Below, one piece after another: positions 50,899-58,423 of a stretch of 64,000 nt of DNA (positions are counted from its first letter, which is position 1; each line of letters opens with the position of its first letter). Source of the stretch: Marisimplicoccus sp965655775 (GTDB lineage Bacteria > Bacteroidota > Bacteroidia > Flavobacteriales > Flavobacteriaceae). The DNA is taken from contig CBFHHV010000005.1 of the NCBI GenBank assembly GCA_965655775.1, positions 1 through 64,000 of the forward strand, read 5' to 3'. Under the pieces are notes generated by a model, which saw only the letters and a list, made by a program, of their open reading frames with translations, had not been told where the DNA came from and did not search any database. The translations under genes were made by a program, and so were the position numbers.

Positions 50899-51390
50899 TT
50901 ATAACATCTTTAATTTATTAATCATTTCTTCAGAATCCCATTCAATTGCACCAACAATAGTTTCAATTATTTGACCATTTTCATCAAAAATATATGAAAT
51001 AGGCATAGCATATACTCCAAGTGTTTCAAATGATTTACTTGATTTTAAAAAATTGAAATCAAAATTCCATTCGTTCTTAAACTCAGATATTTTAGATAAT
51101 GTTTCATCAGAAACTAATAAAAAAGTATATCCATATTCCTGTAATATTTCTTCAGCTCTTTTGATTCCTGGCATTTCCTTTATACATGGGGCACACCATG
51201 TGGCCCAGTAACTTACTACAATCTTCCCCTCCTTATAGACTGAGAGATCCAAATTTTTCTCGTTTAAATCAAAAAATGATGTTTTAAGCTGTAAAGATTC
51301 TAAATCCGAAAGATTTTCATTTTTTGTATTATCTAGGTTACAGCCCAATAATAAAAAACAACACAAAATGTAGGCACTTAACTTTTTCAA
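50899..51390 (-). CDS. TlpA-like thioredoxin lipoprotein
   Basis: The 163-residue lipoprotein (signal ending LLLGC, Cys17) has a periplasmic thioredoxin domain with the active site YWATWCAPCIKEMPG (CAPC at residues 66-69) and the cis-Pro in GVYAMPISYIFD. TlpA/ResA-type proteins reduce disulfides in cytochrome c maturation and copper-site assembly. No cytochrome genes are near, and the next gene encodes a Cys-cluster propeller, so that may be the client. The TTG start (M-KKLSAY) lies 22 bases past a -7 box TATTTTTG. Confidence 0.88.
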   Translation of the reverse strand: MKKLSAYILCCFLLLGCNLDNTKNENLSDLESLQLKTSFFDLNEKNLDLSVYKEGKIVVSYWATWCAPCIKEMPGIKRAEEILQEYGYTFLLVSDETLSKISEFKNEWNFDFNFLKSSKSFETLGVYAMPISYIFDENGQIIETIVGAIEWDSEEMINKLKML

Positions 51391-51411
51391 TTTTACGGTT
51401 TGTTAAATTTA

Positions 51412-51419
51412 CAAAAATA
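51412..51419 (-). promoter_or_regulatory. -7 promoter box of the TlpA-propeller operon
   Basis: TATTTTTG on the minus strand fits TAnnTTTG and lies upstream of the TTG start of the TlpA-like gene. Confidence 0.4.
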
Positions 51420-51472
51420 TGCTCATGGAATAAAGCGGTTTTGAATAAATCATTGGAATGGTTGAGGTGATG

Positions 51473-51964
51473 TCAGGATTTTTTAGCTTTTTTATCCTTC
51501 TTCTTTTTTTTAGCTTTTTTATCCTTCTTCTTTTTTGGAACCTGTGAAGACCTATTCCATAAATTTCTTCTACTATTATACTTTTCAGCACTAACATTAG
51601 TCTTAACAACAATTACCCCTCCAGCTCCCTCACTCCCATACTTATTAGTAGCAGCTAATCCACTTAGAACCTCTACGTATTTTACTTGATTAGCATTTAG
51701 AACGGGGGGATTATTATAGATAACACCGTCAATCTCCCACAATACTTGATTTCCAGCTGTTTTAAAAGATTGCCTACCTCTAATAGCAATATTTTTATTT
51801 CCCATTCTATCAGTAATTTTTTTTGCTCCAGGTATTCTAGATGAAAGTGCGTCAACTAATGACATAGATGAAATAGCGTTTTGTTGTGCCAGGGCAATTT
51901 TATCTTCTTGTGAATAAGAAAAATTAGAAAAAAGTATAATTAAAACTAGGTATAGATGTCTCAT
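51473..51964 (-). CDS. Secreted plug-only TonB receptor-like protein A
   Basis: The 163-residue protein has a signal peptide (about 1-18, ending SYSQ), then a single SusC/RagA-type TonB plug domain (about 30-125): IAIRGRQSFKTAGNQ, VLWEIDGVIYNNPP, VKYVEVLSGLAATNKYGSEG and AGGVIVVKT. No beta-barrel, TonB box or CarboxypepD_reg domain follows; the protein ends in a Lys-rich tail made of a repeated KKKDKKAKK unit. A close paralogue lies upstream. Full-length receptors are about five to seven times longer, so this is not simply a truncated barrel unless decay was symmetrical in both copies. Confidence 0.75.
   Translation of the reverse strand: MRHLYLVLIILFSNFSYSQEDKIALAQQNAISSMSLVDALSSRIPGAKKITDRMGNKNIAIRGRQSFKTAGNQVLWEIDGVIYNNPPVLNANQVKYVEVLSGLAATNKYGSEGAGGVIVVKTNVSAEKYNSRRNLWNRSSQVPKKKKDKKAKKKKKDKKAKKS
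51480..51537 (-). repeat. Two-unit tandem repeat encoding a Lys-rich tail
   Basis: A 30-base unit (tagcttttttatccttcttc core on the plus strand) is present twice at the 3' end of plug protein A and encodes K-K-K-D-K-K-A-K-K twice. It probably arose by slippage or duplication. Confidence 0.7.
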
Positions 51965-52011
51965 AAAATTTGGAATATAAAGTAAAAAAAAGTTTAAATG
52001 AATTGTGTTAA

Positions 52012-52533
52012 TTACTTCTTAATTCTTTTCTTAGTAACTGTCCTCCAAAGATTTTTTGGAGAATTTATCAAATCAGAGTTTGATGCGTTTACTGCCGTCT
52101 TTACAATAATCACTCCAGCAGCTCCATCTGAGCCATACTTATTGCTTGCTGCAAGCCCTTTGATAGCTTCAACATATACTACCTCATTTACACTAATCAT
52201 TGGTGGGGATTGAAAAGTAACACCGTCTATATCCCACAGAACCTCGTTCCCAGCTGCCTGAACAGAATTTCTTCCTCTCAAGGATATATTTTCGTTTCCA
52301 AATCTATCTGAAATTTTTTTTGCACTGGGAACTCTTCTAATTATCGCAGAAATCAATCCTGTAGGCGAGCCAGTTGCATCTTGGTTTGAACCAATTATTC
52401 CATATTCAAATGAATTTAGCCCAGAATTATAGTTTCTAGTTCCATAATTTGATTGAGTGTATCCATTTCTCCCAATTTGAGCCTCAATAGAGTTAGAGAC
52501 TAGGATAAGAATTATAAAAAACAACACTTTCAT
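52012..52533 (-). CDS. Secreted plug-only TonB receptor-like protein B
   Basis: This is a 173-residue paralogue of protein A. It has a signal peptide (about 1-18, ending EAQ), an Asn/Tyr/Gly-rich linker (about 20-50), and one plug domain: ISLRGRNSVQAAGNEVLWDI, DGVTFQSPP, YVEAIKGLAASNKYGSDGA and AGVIIVKTAVN. The two proteins align over about 90 residues with the same spacing. It ends in a basic tail (RTVTKKRIKK). The tandem order and shared shape suggest a duplicated, functioning gene. The role is unknown. Confidence 0.75.
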   Translation of the reverse strand: MKVLFFIILILVSNSIEAQIGRNGYTQSNYGTRNYNSGLNSFEYGIIGSNQDATGSPTGLISAIIRRVPSAKKISDRFGNENISLRGRNSVQAAGNEVLWDIDGVTFQSPPMISVNEVVYVEAIKGLAASNKYGSDGAAGVIIVKTAVNASNSDLINSPKNLWRTVTKKRIKK

Positions 52534-52633
52534 TGTAAATTGCTAGCTTTTAAGTAAATACAAATATTTATTTGTTTTACTAGGTATAAAAATAGCTATT
52601 TTTTTTTTAAATTTACAGGCTAGCTAAAAAACC

Positions 52634-52960
52634 ATGCACAAAAATTGGATTGATATCAACCAAATTTATTTTCCTGACGGAGTTAGATCAGTCTACTTTG
52701 AGGGAAGAAGGGTCAAGAAAGAAGACATTCAAATTGAAAGAAGTTTTCTTGAGCTTACATCTTCAGACTATGACACCTCAAATCTTCCAGACCACATCAA
52801 ATATCTTCCAAGAAAACGAGCTGCAGAATATCTTGGTTTAAGTGAGAGTACTCTTCTTAGGTATCACGAAAAAGGAAAGCTTAAGTGGATAACTAGACGA
52901 AATAGAACTCCAATATATTCAAGAGAGACCCTTGATAATTTTAAAGAAAAAAATCAATAA
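52634..52960 (+). CDS. Helix-turn-helix (excisionase/MerR-like) protein
   Basis: The 108-residue protein has a C-terminal winged HTH of the excisionase type (about 56-105): YLPRKRAAEYLGLSESTLLRY, then HEKGKLKWITRRNRTPIYSRE and a final helix LDNFKEKNQ. The N-terminal half (about 1-50) is of unknown fold. Such domains bind DNA and act as regulators or recombination directionality factors, but no integrase or attachment site is nearby. It is transcribed toward the dgcA-like gene and may regulate it; that is inference from position. Confidence 0.7.
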   Translation: MHKNWIDINQIYFPDGVRSVYFEGRRVKKEDIQIERSFLELTSSDYDTSNLPDHIKYLPRKRAAEYLGLSESTLLRYHEKGKLKWITRRNRTPIYSRETLDNFKEKNQ

Positions 52961-52991
52961 AAACATTAACTTAGATTCTCAATCTAGGTAA

Positions 52992-54050
52992 ATGGAATTT
53001 AATTTTCATATAGTAAATCTTAAGAAAAAATTTCCCCTTCAAATTAGTAGAGGAACACATGATAAATCTCAAAATCTTTTTGTTGAATTTATTAAAGACG
53101 GAATTACTGCATGGGGAGAATGTGCTCCAGGGAAAACAGAAGGAGCATCATCAGCTAATGAAGTTGAAATGCATCTGAAAAGATTGATTGACTCAAAGAT
53201 AGACTCACTTTCACAATACGAACTATATCAAAGAGCTAAAGACTTAAATGTTCCAGCATGTGCTATGGCTGGTATTGATATTGCTTTATGGGACTGGAGT
53301 GCAAAAAAGGCAAATATGTCTTTGAAAGATCTATTAGGTCTCCCTTCTCCATCTGTTCCTACATCCCTGACGGTTGGCATAAACCCTCCTGAAGTAGTTA
53401 AAGAAAGAGTAGAATTAATTCTACAGAATTCTCAAGTGAGGGCCTTAAAAATTAAATTAGGCTCCAAAGAAGGAATAGAATATGATAAGTTAATTTACTC
53501 GCAAGTAATTGAATCAACTAAAAATAAAGATATTGCAATTCGTGTTGATGCTAATGGAGGTTGGACTTTAGATGATGCAAAACTTATGATGAAATGGCTA
53601 GCGGAGAGAAAAGCAGAATATATAGAACAACCATTAGTTGAAGGAGAAGAAGATAAGCTCAAATTTTTATTTGAAGGAAGACCTCTTCCTATTTTTATTG
53701 ATGAATCATGCAGATTTGCAGAAGATGTAGCAAATTACTATCAATATGTTGATGGTGTTAATTTAAAACTTATGAAATGTGGTGGAATAACTGAGGCTTT
53801 AAAGATTTTAAATGTTGCTAAAGCACATGGATTAAAAACTATGATTGGATGTATGAGTGAGTCATCTGTGAGTATTTCAGCAGGAGCCTCAATTACAGGT
53901 ATAATAGATTACGTTGATTTAGACTCTCACTATAATCTAGATCCAGATCCTAGTGAAGGGCCTTCAATGGTAAATGGCATAACAATGATAAACTCGTTAC
54001 CAGGTCATGGGGCAAAACTTAAAACTCAAAGCTATGTTGAATCAAACTGA
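52992..54050 (+). CDS. Enolase-superfamily dipeptide epimerase / N-acetyl-D-Glu racemase (DgcA-like)
   Basis: This 352-residue member of the muconate lactonising/dipeptide epimerase group has the barrel's catalytic Lys pair: RALKIKLGSKEGIEYD (K-x-K) and VNLKLMKCGG (second Lys). Metal ligands are in AIRVDANGGW, AEYIEQPL and IDESCRFAED. Relatives epimerise L-Ala-D/L-Glu from murein, or racemise N-acetyl-D-glutamate (DgcA). It overlaps the following DUF1611 gene by 17 bases, the same pair as in D-glutamate pathways of marine bacteria, so DgcA is the favoured reading. Confidence 0.85.
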   Translation: MEFNFHIVNLKKKFPLQISRGTHDKSQNLFVEFIKDGITAWGECAPGKTEGASSANEVEMHLKRLIDSKIDSLSQYELYQRAKDLNVPACAMAGIDIALWDWSAKKANMSLKDLLGLPSPSVPTSLTVGINPPEVVKERVELILQNSQVRALKIKLGSKEGIEYDKLIYSQVIESTKNKDIAIRVDANGGWTLDDAKLMMKWLAERKAEYIEQPLVEGEEDKLKFLFEGRPLPIFIDESCRFAEDVANYYQYVDGVNLKLMKCGGITEALKILNVAKAHGLKTMIGCMSESSVSISAGASITGIIDYVDLDSHYNLDPDPSEGPSMVNGITMINSLPGHGAKLKTQSYVESN

Positions 54051-55065
54051 TAAAATCGCAATATGGATGGAGTCGAGTCTTGATGACGACTATGGAAAGA
54101 TGGGGATTAGTGCACTTAGATATCTTGATAATGAAATCCTTTGTGTAATAGATTCTGTGTTTGCTGGTAAAAAACTATCTGAGGTTTCTATCATTAAGAA
54201 AGACATTCCAATTGTAGACAATATAAAAAAGGCTAAAGCTATGGGAGCAAATGTTTTATTATTAGGAGTTCTTACATCAGGTGGAGTGAGACCAAAGTCA
54301 TGGGATAATGTAATTAAAGAGGCATTAAATCATGGGATGTCAATAATTAATGGATTACATGATCAAGTTTACCCTGATTTTTCAAAATATTTGACAAATA
54401 AAAGTCAATGGATATGGGATACTAGAGTTCCTCAGTTTATACCAAAGATAGGATCAGCTAAAGCTTCAAATTTGTCTAATAAAAGAGTTTTAATGATTGG
54501 TACTGATATGGCTGCAGGAAAAATGACTGTTGGATTGGAGTTATATTCATATTTAAAAGAAAATCAAATTAACACAGGGTTTGTTGCCACTGGACAAGTA
54601 GGTATAACCGTTACAGGAAATGGCATACCCTTAGATGCATACAAACTTGACCATGCCTGTGGAGCAGTTGAGTCTGCAGTTATGGAGCAGAAAGATAAAG
54701 ATATTGTTATTGTAGAGGGTCAGGGCTCTATTCTACACCCAGGTAGCACAGCCACACTTCCTTTAATGAGAGGAACATGCCCAACTCATATGATTTTATG
54801 TCATATAGCAAGAAAAGATTCATTAAGATCTCTTGAGAATATTAAAATCCCAGATCTAAAAAAGTTTATAAAACTCAATGAAGAACTAGCCACAGTTATT
54901 GGAACATATCCTGACACAAAAGTGATTGGGATTGCTCTAAATACAATCTTAATGACTGATGAAGCAGCCAAGGAATATATGAAAAAAACTGAAGAAGAAA
55001 CAGGTCTGCCTGTAACTGATGTAGTTAGATTCGGTGGAGATAAAATTTTTAGTCAATTAATTTAA
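54034..55065 (+). CDS. DUF1611 family protein (DgcN-like N-acetyltransferase)
   Basis: The 343-residue protein belongs to DUF1611. The N-terminal part (about 1-130) contains MGANVLLLGVLTSGGVRPKSW, and the C-terminal part starts with a P-loop-like MIGTDMAAGKMTVGLEL and includes GFVATGQVGITVTGNG and VIVEGQGSILHPG. The family includes DgcN, reported to N-acetylate D-glutamate before DgcA racemises the product. I use ATG at 54034 inside the dgcA end; an upstream ATG at 54007 would add nine residues. The acetyltransferase role rests on family membership and the partner gene. Confidence 0.82.
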   Translation: MLNQTDKIAIWMESSLDDDYGKMGISALRYLDNEILCVIDSVFAGKKLSEVSIIKKDIPIVDNIKKAKAMGANVLLLGVLTSGGVRPKSWDNVIKEALNHGMSIINGLHDQVYPDFSKYLTNKSQWIWDTRVPQFIPKIGSAKASNLSNKRVLMIGTDMAAGKMTVGLELYSYLKENQINTGFVATGQVGITVTGNGIPLDAYKLDHACGAVESAVMEQKDKDIVIVEGQGSILHPGSTATLPLMRGTCPTHMILCHIARKDSLRSLENIKIPDLKKFIKLNEELATVIGTYPDTKVIGIALNTILMTDEAAKEYMKKTEEETGLPVTDVVRFGGDKIFSQLI

Positions 55066-55515
55066 CTACTTACAATGATGATCAGCAGCTCTTGTTGCTA
55101 TCTGATTATTTGGTTTAACATTAACTTTATAACCTAAAGAATTAGCCCACCCTTTTGTTGCTGAGATTAATTTATTTGATTTATGATTTTCGTCAGAGTT
55201 ATAATCCATATCTATTTCCACTTGAACACTGACTTGTTTAGTTAGCCATTCTGCGACTTTAATACTGTATTCAGCCTCTAACCAGAGTCTTTTCCAAATA
55301 TCATTTATTGCCTCGCATGAAGACTTACTTAATATATAATGTACTCCTCTAGTGCCAAGTCTATATGCTATTACACTTGTATAATTAGTCTTCTTACCAA
55401 CATTTTGTGAGTCAGAGCCAATATGAATTTTTGCGTATGGATATTCTTTTAAAATGGAAAGAGTATGATTAACGGGATCAACACTGTTGCCTTTAACATC
55501 CTTAAATAATCTCAT
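55066..55515 (-). CDS. YkuK-like ribonuclease H-fold protein (DUF458)
   Basis: The 149-residue protein matches the DUF458/YkuK family with RNase H-like fold: IHIGSDSQNVGKKTNYTSVIA near the N-terminus (Asp as acidic ligand), WKRLWLEAEYSIKVAEWL and EIDMDYNSDENHKSNKLISATKGWANSLGY near the C-terminus. Nuclease activity is not established for the family. Its stop codon abuts the stop of the DUF1611 gene on the other strand with no base between. Confidence 0.82.
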   Translation of the reverse strand: MRLFKDVKGNSVDPVNHTLSILKEYPYAKIHIGSDSQNVGKKTNYTSVIAYRLGTRGVHYILSKSSCEAINDIWKRLWLEAEYSIKVAEWLTKQVSVQVEIDMDYNSDENHKSNKLISATKGWANSLGYKVNVKPNNQIATRAADHHCK

Positions 55516-55575
55516 CGTCTAAAATAAATATTATTTGTAAATTAGGTTATTAAGAAAACCTTAAATTATCAAATA

Positions 55576-57009
55576 ATGAAACAAATTTTTACAATTTTGT
55601 TAATATCTATATCATTTCTAACAGTTCAATCCCAAAGTGTTAATAAATTAAAAAAAGAATTGTTAAGTTCTATAGATCAAAAAACATCAGATTTAATTTC
55701 ATTAAGTGATAAGATATGGGAAGCTGCGGAAGTAGCATTTAGAGAGGATAAATCAGCCGAATATTTAATGGAGTACGCTGAATCAAACGGACTAATTATA
55801 GAAAAAGGGCTGGCAGGAATGCCTACTGCTTTTACTGCAACATATGGAGAAGGTAAACCAGTAATTGGTATTATTGGAGAATTTGATGCCCTTCCAGGTT
55901 TATCACAAGATTCAGTACCCCACAAGCATGAATTAATTGAAGGAGGTGCCGGTCATGGTTGTGGTCATAATTTATTTGGTACAGCAAGTTTAGGTGCAGC
56001 TATTGCAATAAAAGAGCTCATTGAGAAAGGAGACTTAAAAGGAACGGTGAAATTTTTTGGAACACCTGCTGAAGAAAAATTTTTTGGAAAACTCTGGATG
56101 ATCAGAGATGGAGTATTTGATGATGTAGATATATGTATGGATTGGCATCCAGCAGATGAGACTGAAGCTAATGTCCAACCATCTCTTGCGCTTGTTGATT
56201 TTATGGTTGAGTTTTCAGGACAATCTGCTCATGCATCTGTTGATCCTTGGAATGCAAGGGCTGCAAATGATGCACTTGAGTTATATACATCAGGAATTAA
56301 TGCATATAGAGAACACGTCTTACCATCAGTGAGGATGCATTACCACGTCCAAGATGCAGGTAAGGTAGTAAATGTCGTCCCTGATTATTCAAGAATCTGG
56401 GTTAGAGTGAGAGATATTACTAAAGAAGGGTTACAGCCTGTTTATGAACAGGTAAGAAAAATGGCTGGAGGTGCTGCTATAATGGCTAATGTTGAACATA
56501 AAGTTTCATTAATTTCAGGCGTACATGACCTTCTTCCAAATAGAGTTGGAGGTGCGGCAATGCAAAAAAATCTTGAGACTCTTGGTGATATTCAGTACAC
56601 TCAAGAGGAGATAGATTTTGCTTTAGAGCTTCAAAGAAATAGTGGAAAACCTGAATTAGGTATTGATGGTAAAATAAGGCCACTAAGAGAAACCCTAAAA
56701 AGTCCAGGAGGAGGTTCTACTGATAGTGGAGATGTAAGTTATAATGTCCCAGTAGTTAGCTTAGCTGCTACAACAGCTCCAAAGGGTGTTCCATGGCATT
56801 CATGGTCTGTAGTTGCAAGTTCTGGTATGTCTATAGGACACAAAGGAATGCTTCACGCTGCAAAAGCTTTAGGAATGACAATGGTTGATATTTTTAAGGA
56901 CAGTAAATTAAGAGAGGATATTAAAAAAGAGTTTGATGAAAAAATTGGCGAGTATGATTATGACCCATATCTAGATTCAGGCCCCCCACCAATAGATTAT
57001 GTAGATTAA
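55576..57009 (+). CDS. Secreted M20 family amidohydrolase (AbgB-like)
   Basis: The 477-residue protein has a signal peptide (about 1-19) and the M20 metallopeptidase fold. GIIGEFDALPGLSQDSVPHKHE and GGAGHGCGHNLFGTASLGAA give the metal ligands as in aminobenzoyl-glutamate hydrolase, and DMWHPADE-type sequence (CMDWHPADETEAN) follows. The dimerisation insert is about residues 205-320, and STDSGDVSYNVP is the C-terminal signature. Secretion suggests it acts on periplasmic peptides or N-acyl amino acids, fitting the neighbouring D-Glu genes and the amino acid symporter. Substrate is not proven. Confidence 0.87.
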   Translation: MKQIFTILLISISFLTVQSQSVNKLKKELLSSIDQKTSDLISLSDKIWEAAEVAFREDKSAEYLMEYAESNGLIIEKGLAGMPTAFTATYGEGKPVIGIIGEFDALPGLSQDSVPHKHELIEGGAGHGCGHNLFGTASLGAAIAIKELIEKGDLKGTVKFFGTPAEEKFFGKLWMIRDGVFDDVDICMDWHPADETEANVQPSLALVDFMVEFSGQSAHASVDPWNARAANDALELYTSGINAYREHVLPSVRMHYHVQDAGKVVNVVPDYSRIWVRVRDITKEGLQPVYEQVRKMAGGAAIMANVEHKVSLISGVHDLLPNRVGGAAMQKNLETLGDIQYTQEEIDFALELQRNSGKPELGIDGKIRPLRETLKSPGGGSTDSGDVSYNVPVVSLAATTAPKGVPWHSWSVVASSGMSIGHKGMLHAAKALGMTMVDIFKDSKLREDIKKEFDEKIGEYDYDPYLDSGPPPIDYVD

Positions 57010-58355
57010 ATCCACGATCTTGATTTCATCTCTTTAGTCACTATACCCGATAAATATATTATTGCAATCATATTAGGAATTGCCATTAATGCAAAGGCAA
57101 CATCAATTAATCCAATAACGATTTCTACAGTAAGAATTGAAGATATAATAATTGCAGCTATATATATAATATTATAATATTTACCCTTTTTTGGAGTCGT
57201 CAAAAATCCAAAACATTTAACACCATAATATGAATAAGTGAAAAGTGTAGATATTCCAAATATTGAAATCATAATTATTAAAATATAATCCCCAAAACCA
57301 AAGAATAATCTCCTAAATGCTTCTAAAGAAAGAACAATTCCATTTAAATCACTTTCAAGATAAGCCCCACTTATAATTATAATTAATCCAGTTATTGTAC
57401 ATACTAGAATTGTATCCAAAATAGGGCCTAGCATTCCAACTAATCCCTCATCCGTTCCATGTCTTGTAGAAGACTGCCCATGGTAAATAGGAGCTAAACC
57501 TACACCACTCTCACTTGAGAAAACAGCTCTACGAATACCAATTAAGACAAGGCCCCAGAAGCCACCTTGAACCATTGTATTAAAATTAAATGCTTCACTA
57601 AAAATTAATAAAAAAGTAGAAGGAACAACACTTGCATTAGACACTAAAATAAAAAACCCTAAAATGAAGTATAGGATTACCATAATTGGAACTAACCCTG
57701 AAGTTACACGTACAATAGATTTAAGCCCTCCAAAGATTACGATCGAAGTTAATATTGTAAAAATAACACCAATTACTAGCTTCCAATTACTATTGCCAAT
57801 ATCAAAAATAGCATTTGGGTTTAGAACATCTATGTATGATTGAGTCAATTGATTTGCGGTAAATGCAGGGAGTACTCCTACCAATCCTGCAATCGAAAAC
57901 CATATTGCTAGAGGTTTACCCCACTTTTTTATTCCTAAAGTCATATAATACATCGGTCCGCCTAAATATTCTCCATTCTCATCTTTTTCTCTTAAACTAA
58001 CAGCCAGTGAGCAGGAAAAAAATTTAATTGTAGCACCGATAAGGGCAGTAACCCACATCCAAACAAGTACACCTGGACCCCCTTGATGAATTGCAATTGA
58101 TACACCCGAAATGTTTCCGAGACCAACTGTAGCAGCAAGGACAGCCGATAAAGCTTGAAATCTTGAAATACCTACAGCTGAATTATCATTTTTTAAGAGT
58201 AGCTTGAATCCCTGACTAATTTTTCTTAAAGGGTTTGCCTTCGAAATAAGTGTTAAATAAATTCCACCACCAATTATAAGGAATAGCATTAACCAATTTA
58301 ATGGAACAATAATCTGGTTTATATAATCCTCAATTATATCAAATAATTCAAGCAT
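57006..58355 (-). CDS. Alanine/glycine:cation symporter (AGCS family)
   Basis: The protein of 449 residues has about eleven membrane helices. Family motifs are GLGNISGVSIAIHQGGPGVLVWMW near helix 2, the LGGPMYYMTLG segment (GEYLGGPMYYM), the conserved FSSESGVGLAPIYHG and EGLVGMLGPILDTILVCTITG. AGCS carriers bring in alanine or glycine, including the D-forms, with sodium. The C-terminus ends with a short basic tail. It ends tail to tail with the M20 gene sharing TTAA. Confidence 0.92.
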   Translation of the reverse strand: MLELFDIIEDYINQIIVPLNWLMLFLIIGGGIYLTLISKANPLRKISQGFKLLLKNDNSAVGISRFQALSAVLAATVGLGNISGVSIAIHQGGPGVLVWMWVTALIGATIKFFSCSLAVSLREKDENGEYLGGPMYYMTLGIKKWGKPLAIWFSIAGLVGVLPAFTANQLTQSYIDVLNPNAIFDIGNSNWKLVIGVIFTILTSIVIFGGLKSIVRVTSGLVPIMVILYFILGFFILVSNASVVPSTFLLIFSEAFNFNTMVQGGFWGLVLIGIRRAVFSSESGVGLAPIYHGQSSTRHGTDEGLVGMLGPILDTILVCTITGLIIIISGAYLESDLNGIVLSLEAFRRLFFGFGDYILIIMISIFGISTLFTYSYYGVKCFGFLTTPKKGKYYNIIYIAAIIISSILTVEIVIGLIDVAFALMAIPNMIAIIYLSGIVTKEMKSRSWI

Positions 58356-58423
58356 ATCGTAAATTAATCATTAAATTTTGAAAAGAATACTTTCTTTTTT
58401 AAATTATAGTAAAATAAATAATT

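Noticed and set aside
51409..51612. Minus-strand frame near the Lys-rich repeat of plug protein A
   Set aside because: It is an alternate frame of the repeat-encoding 3' end with biased Arg/Lys/Leu content.
52534..52633. Possible small RNA or attachment site between plug protein B and the HTH gene
   Set aside because: The gap is about 100 bases of A/T-rich sequence with no hairpin, direct repeat or tRNA end that I can see.
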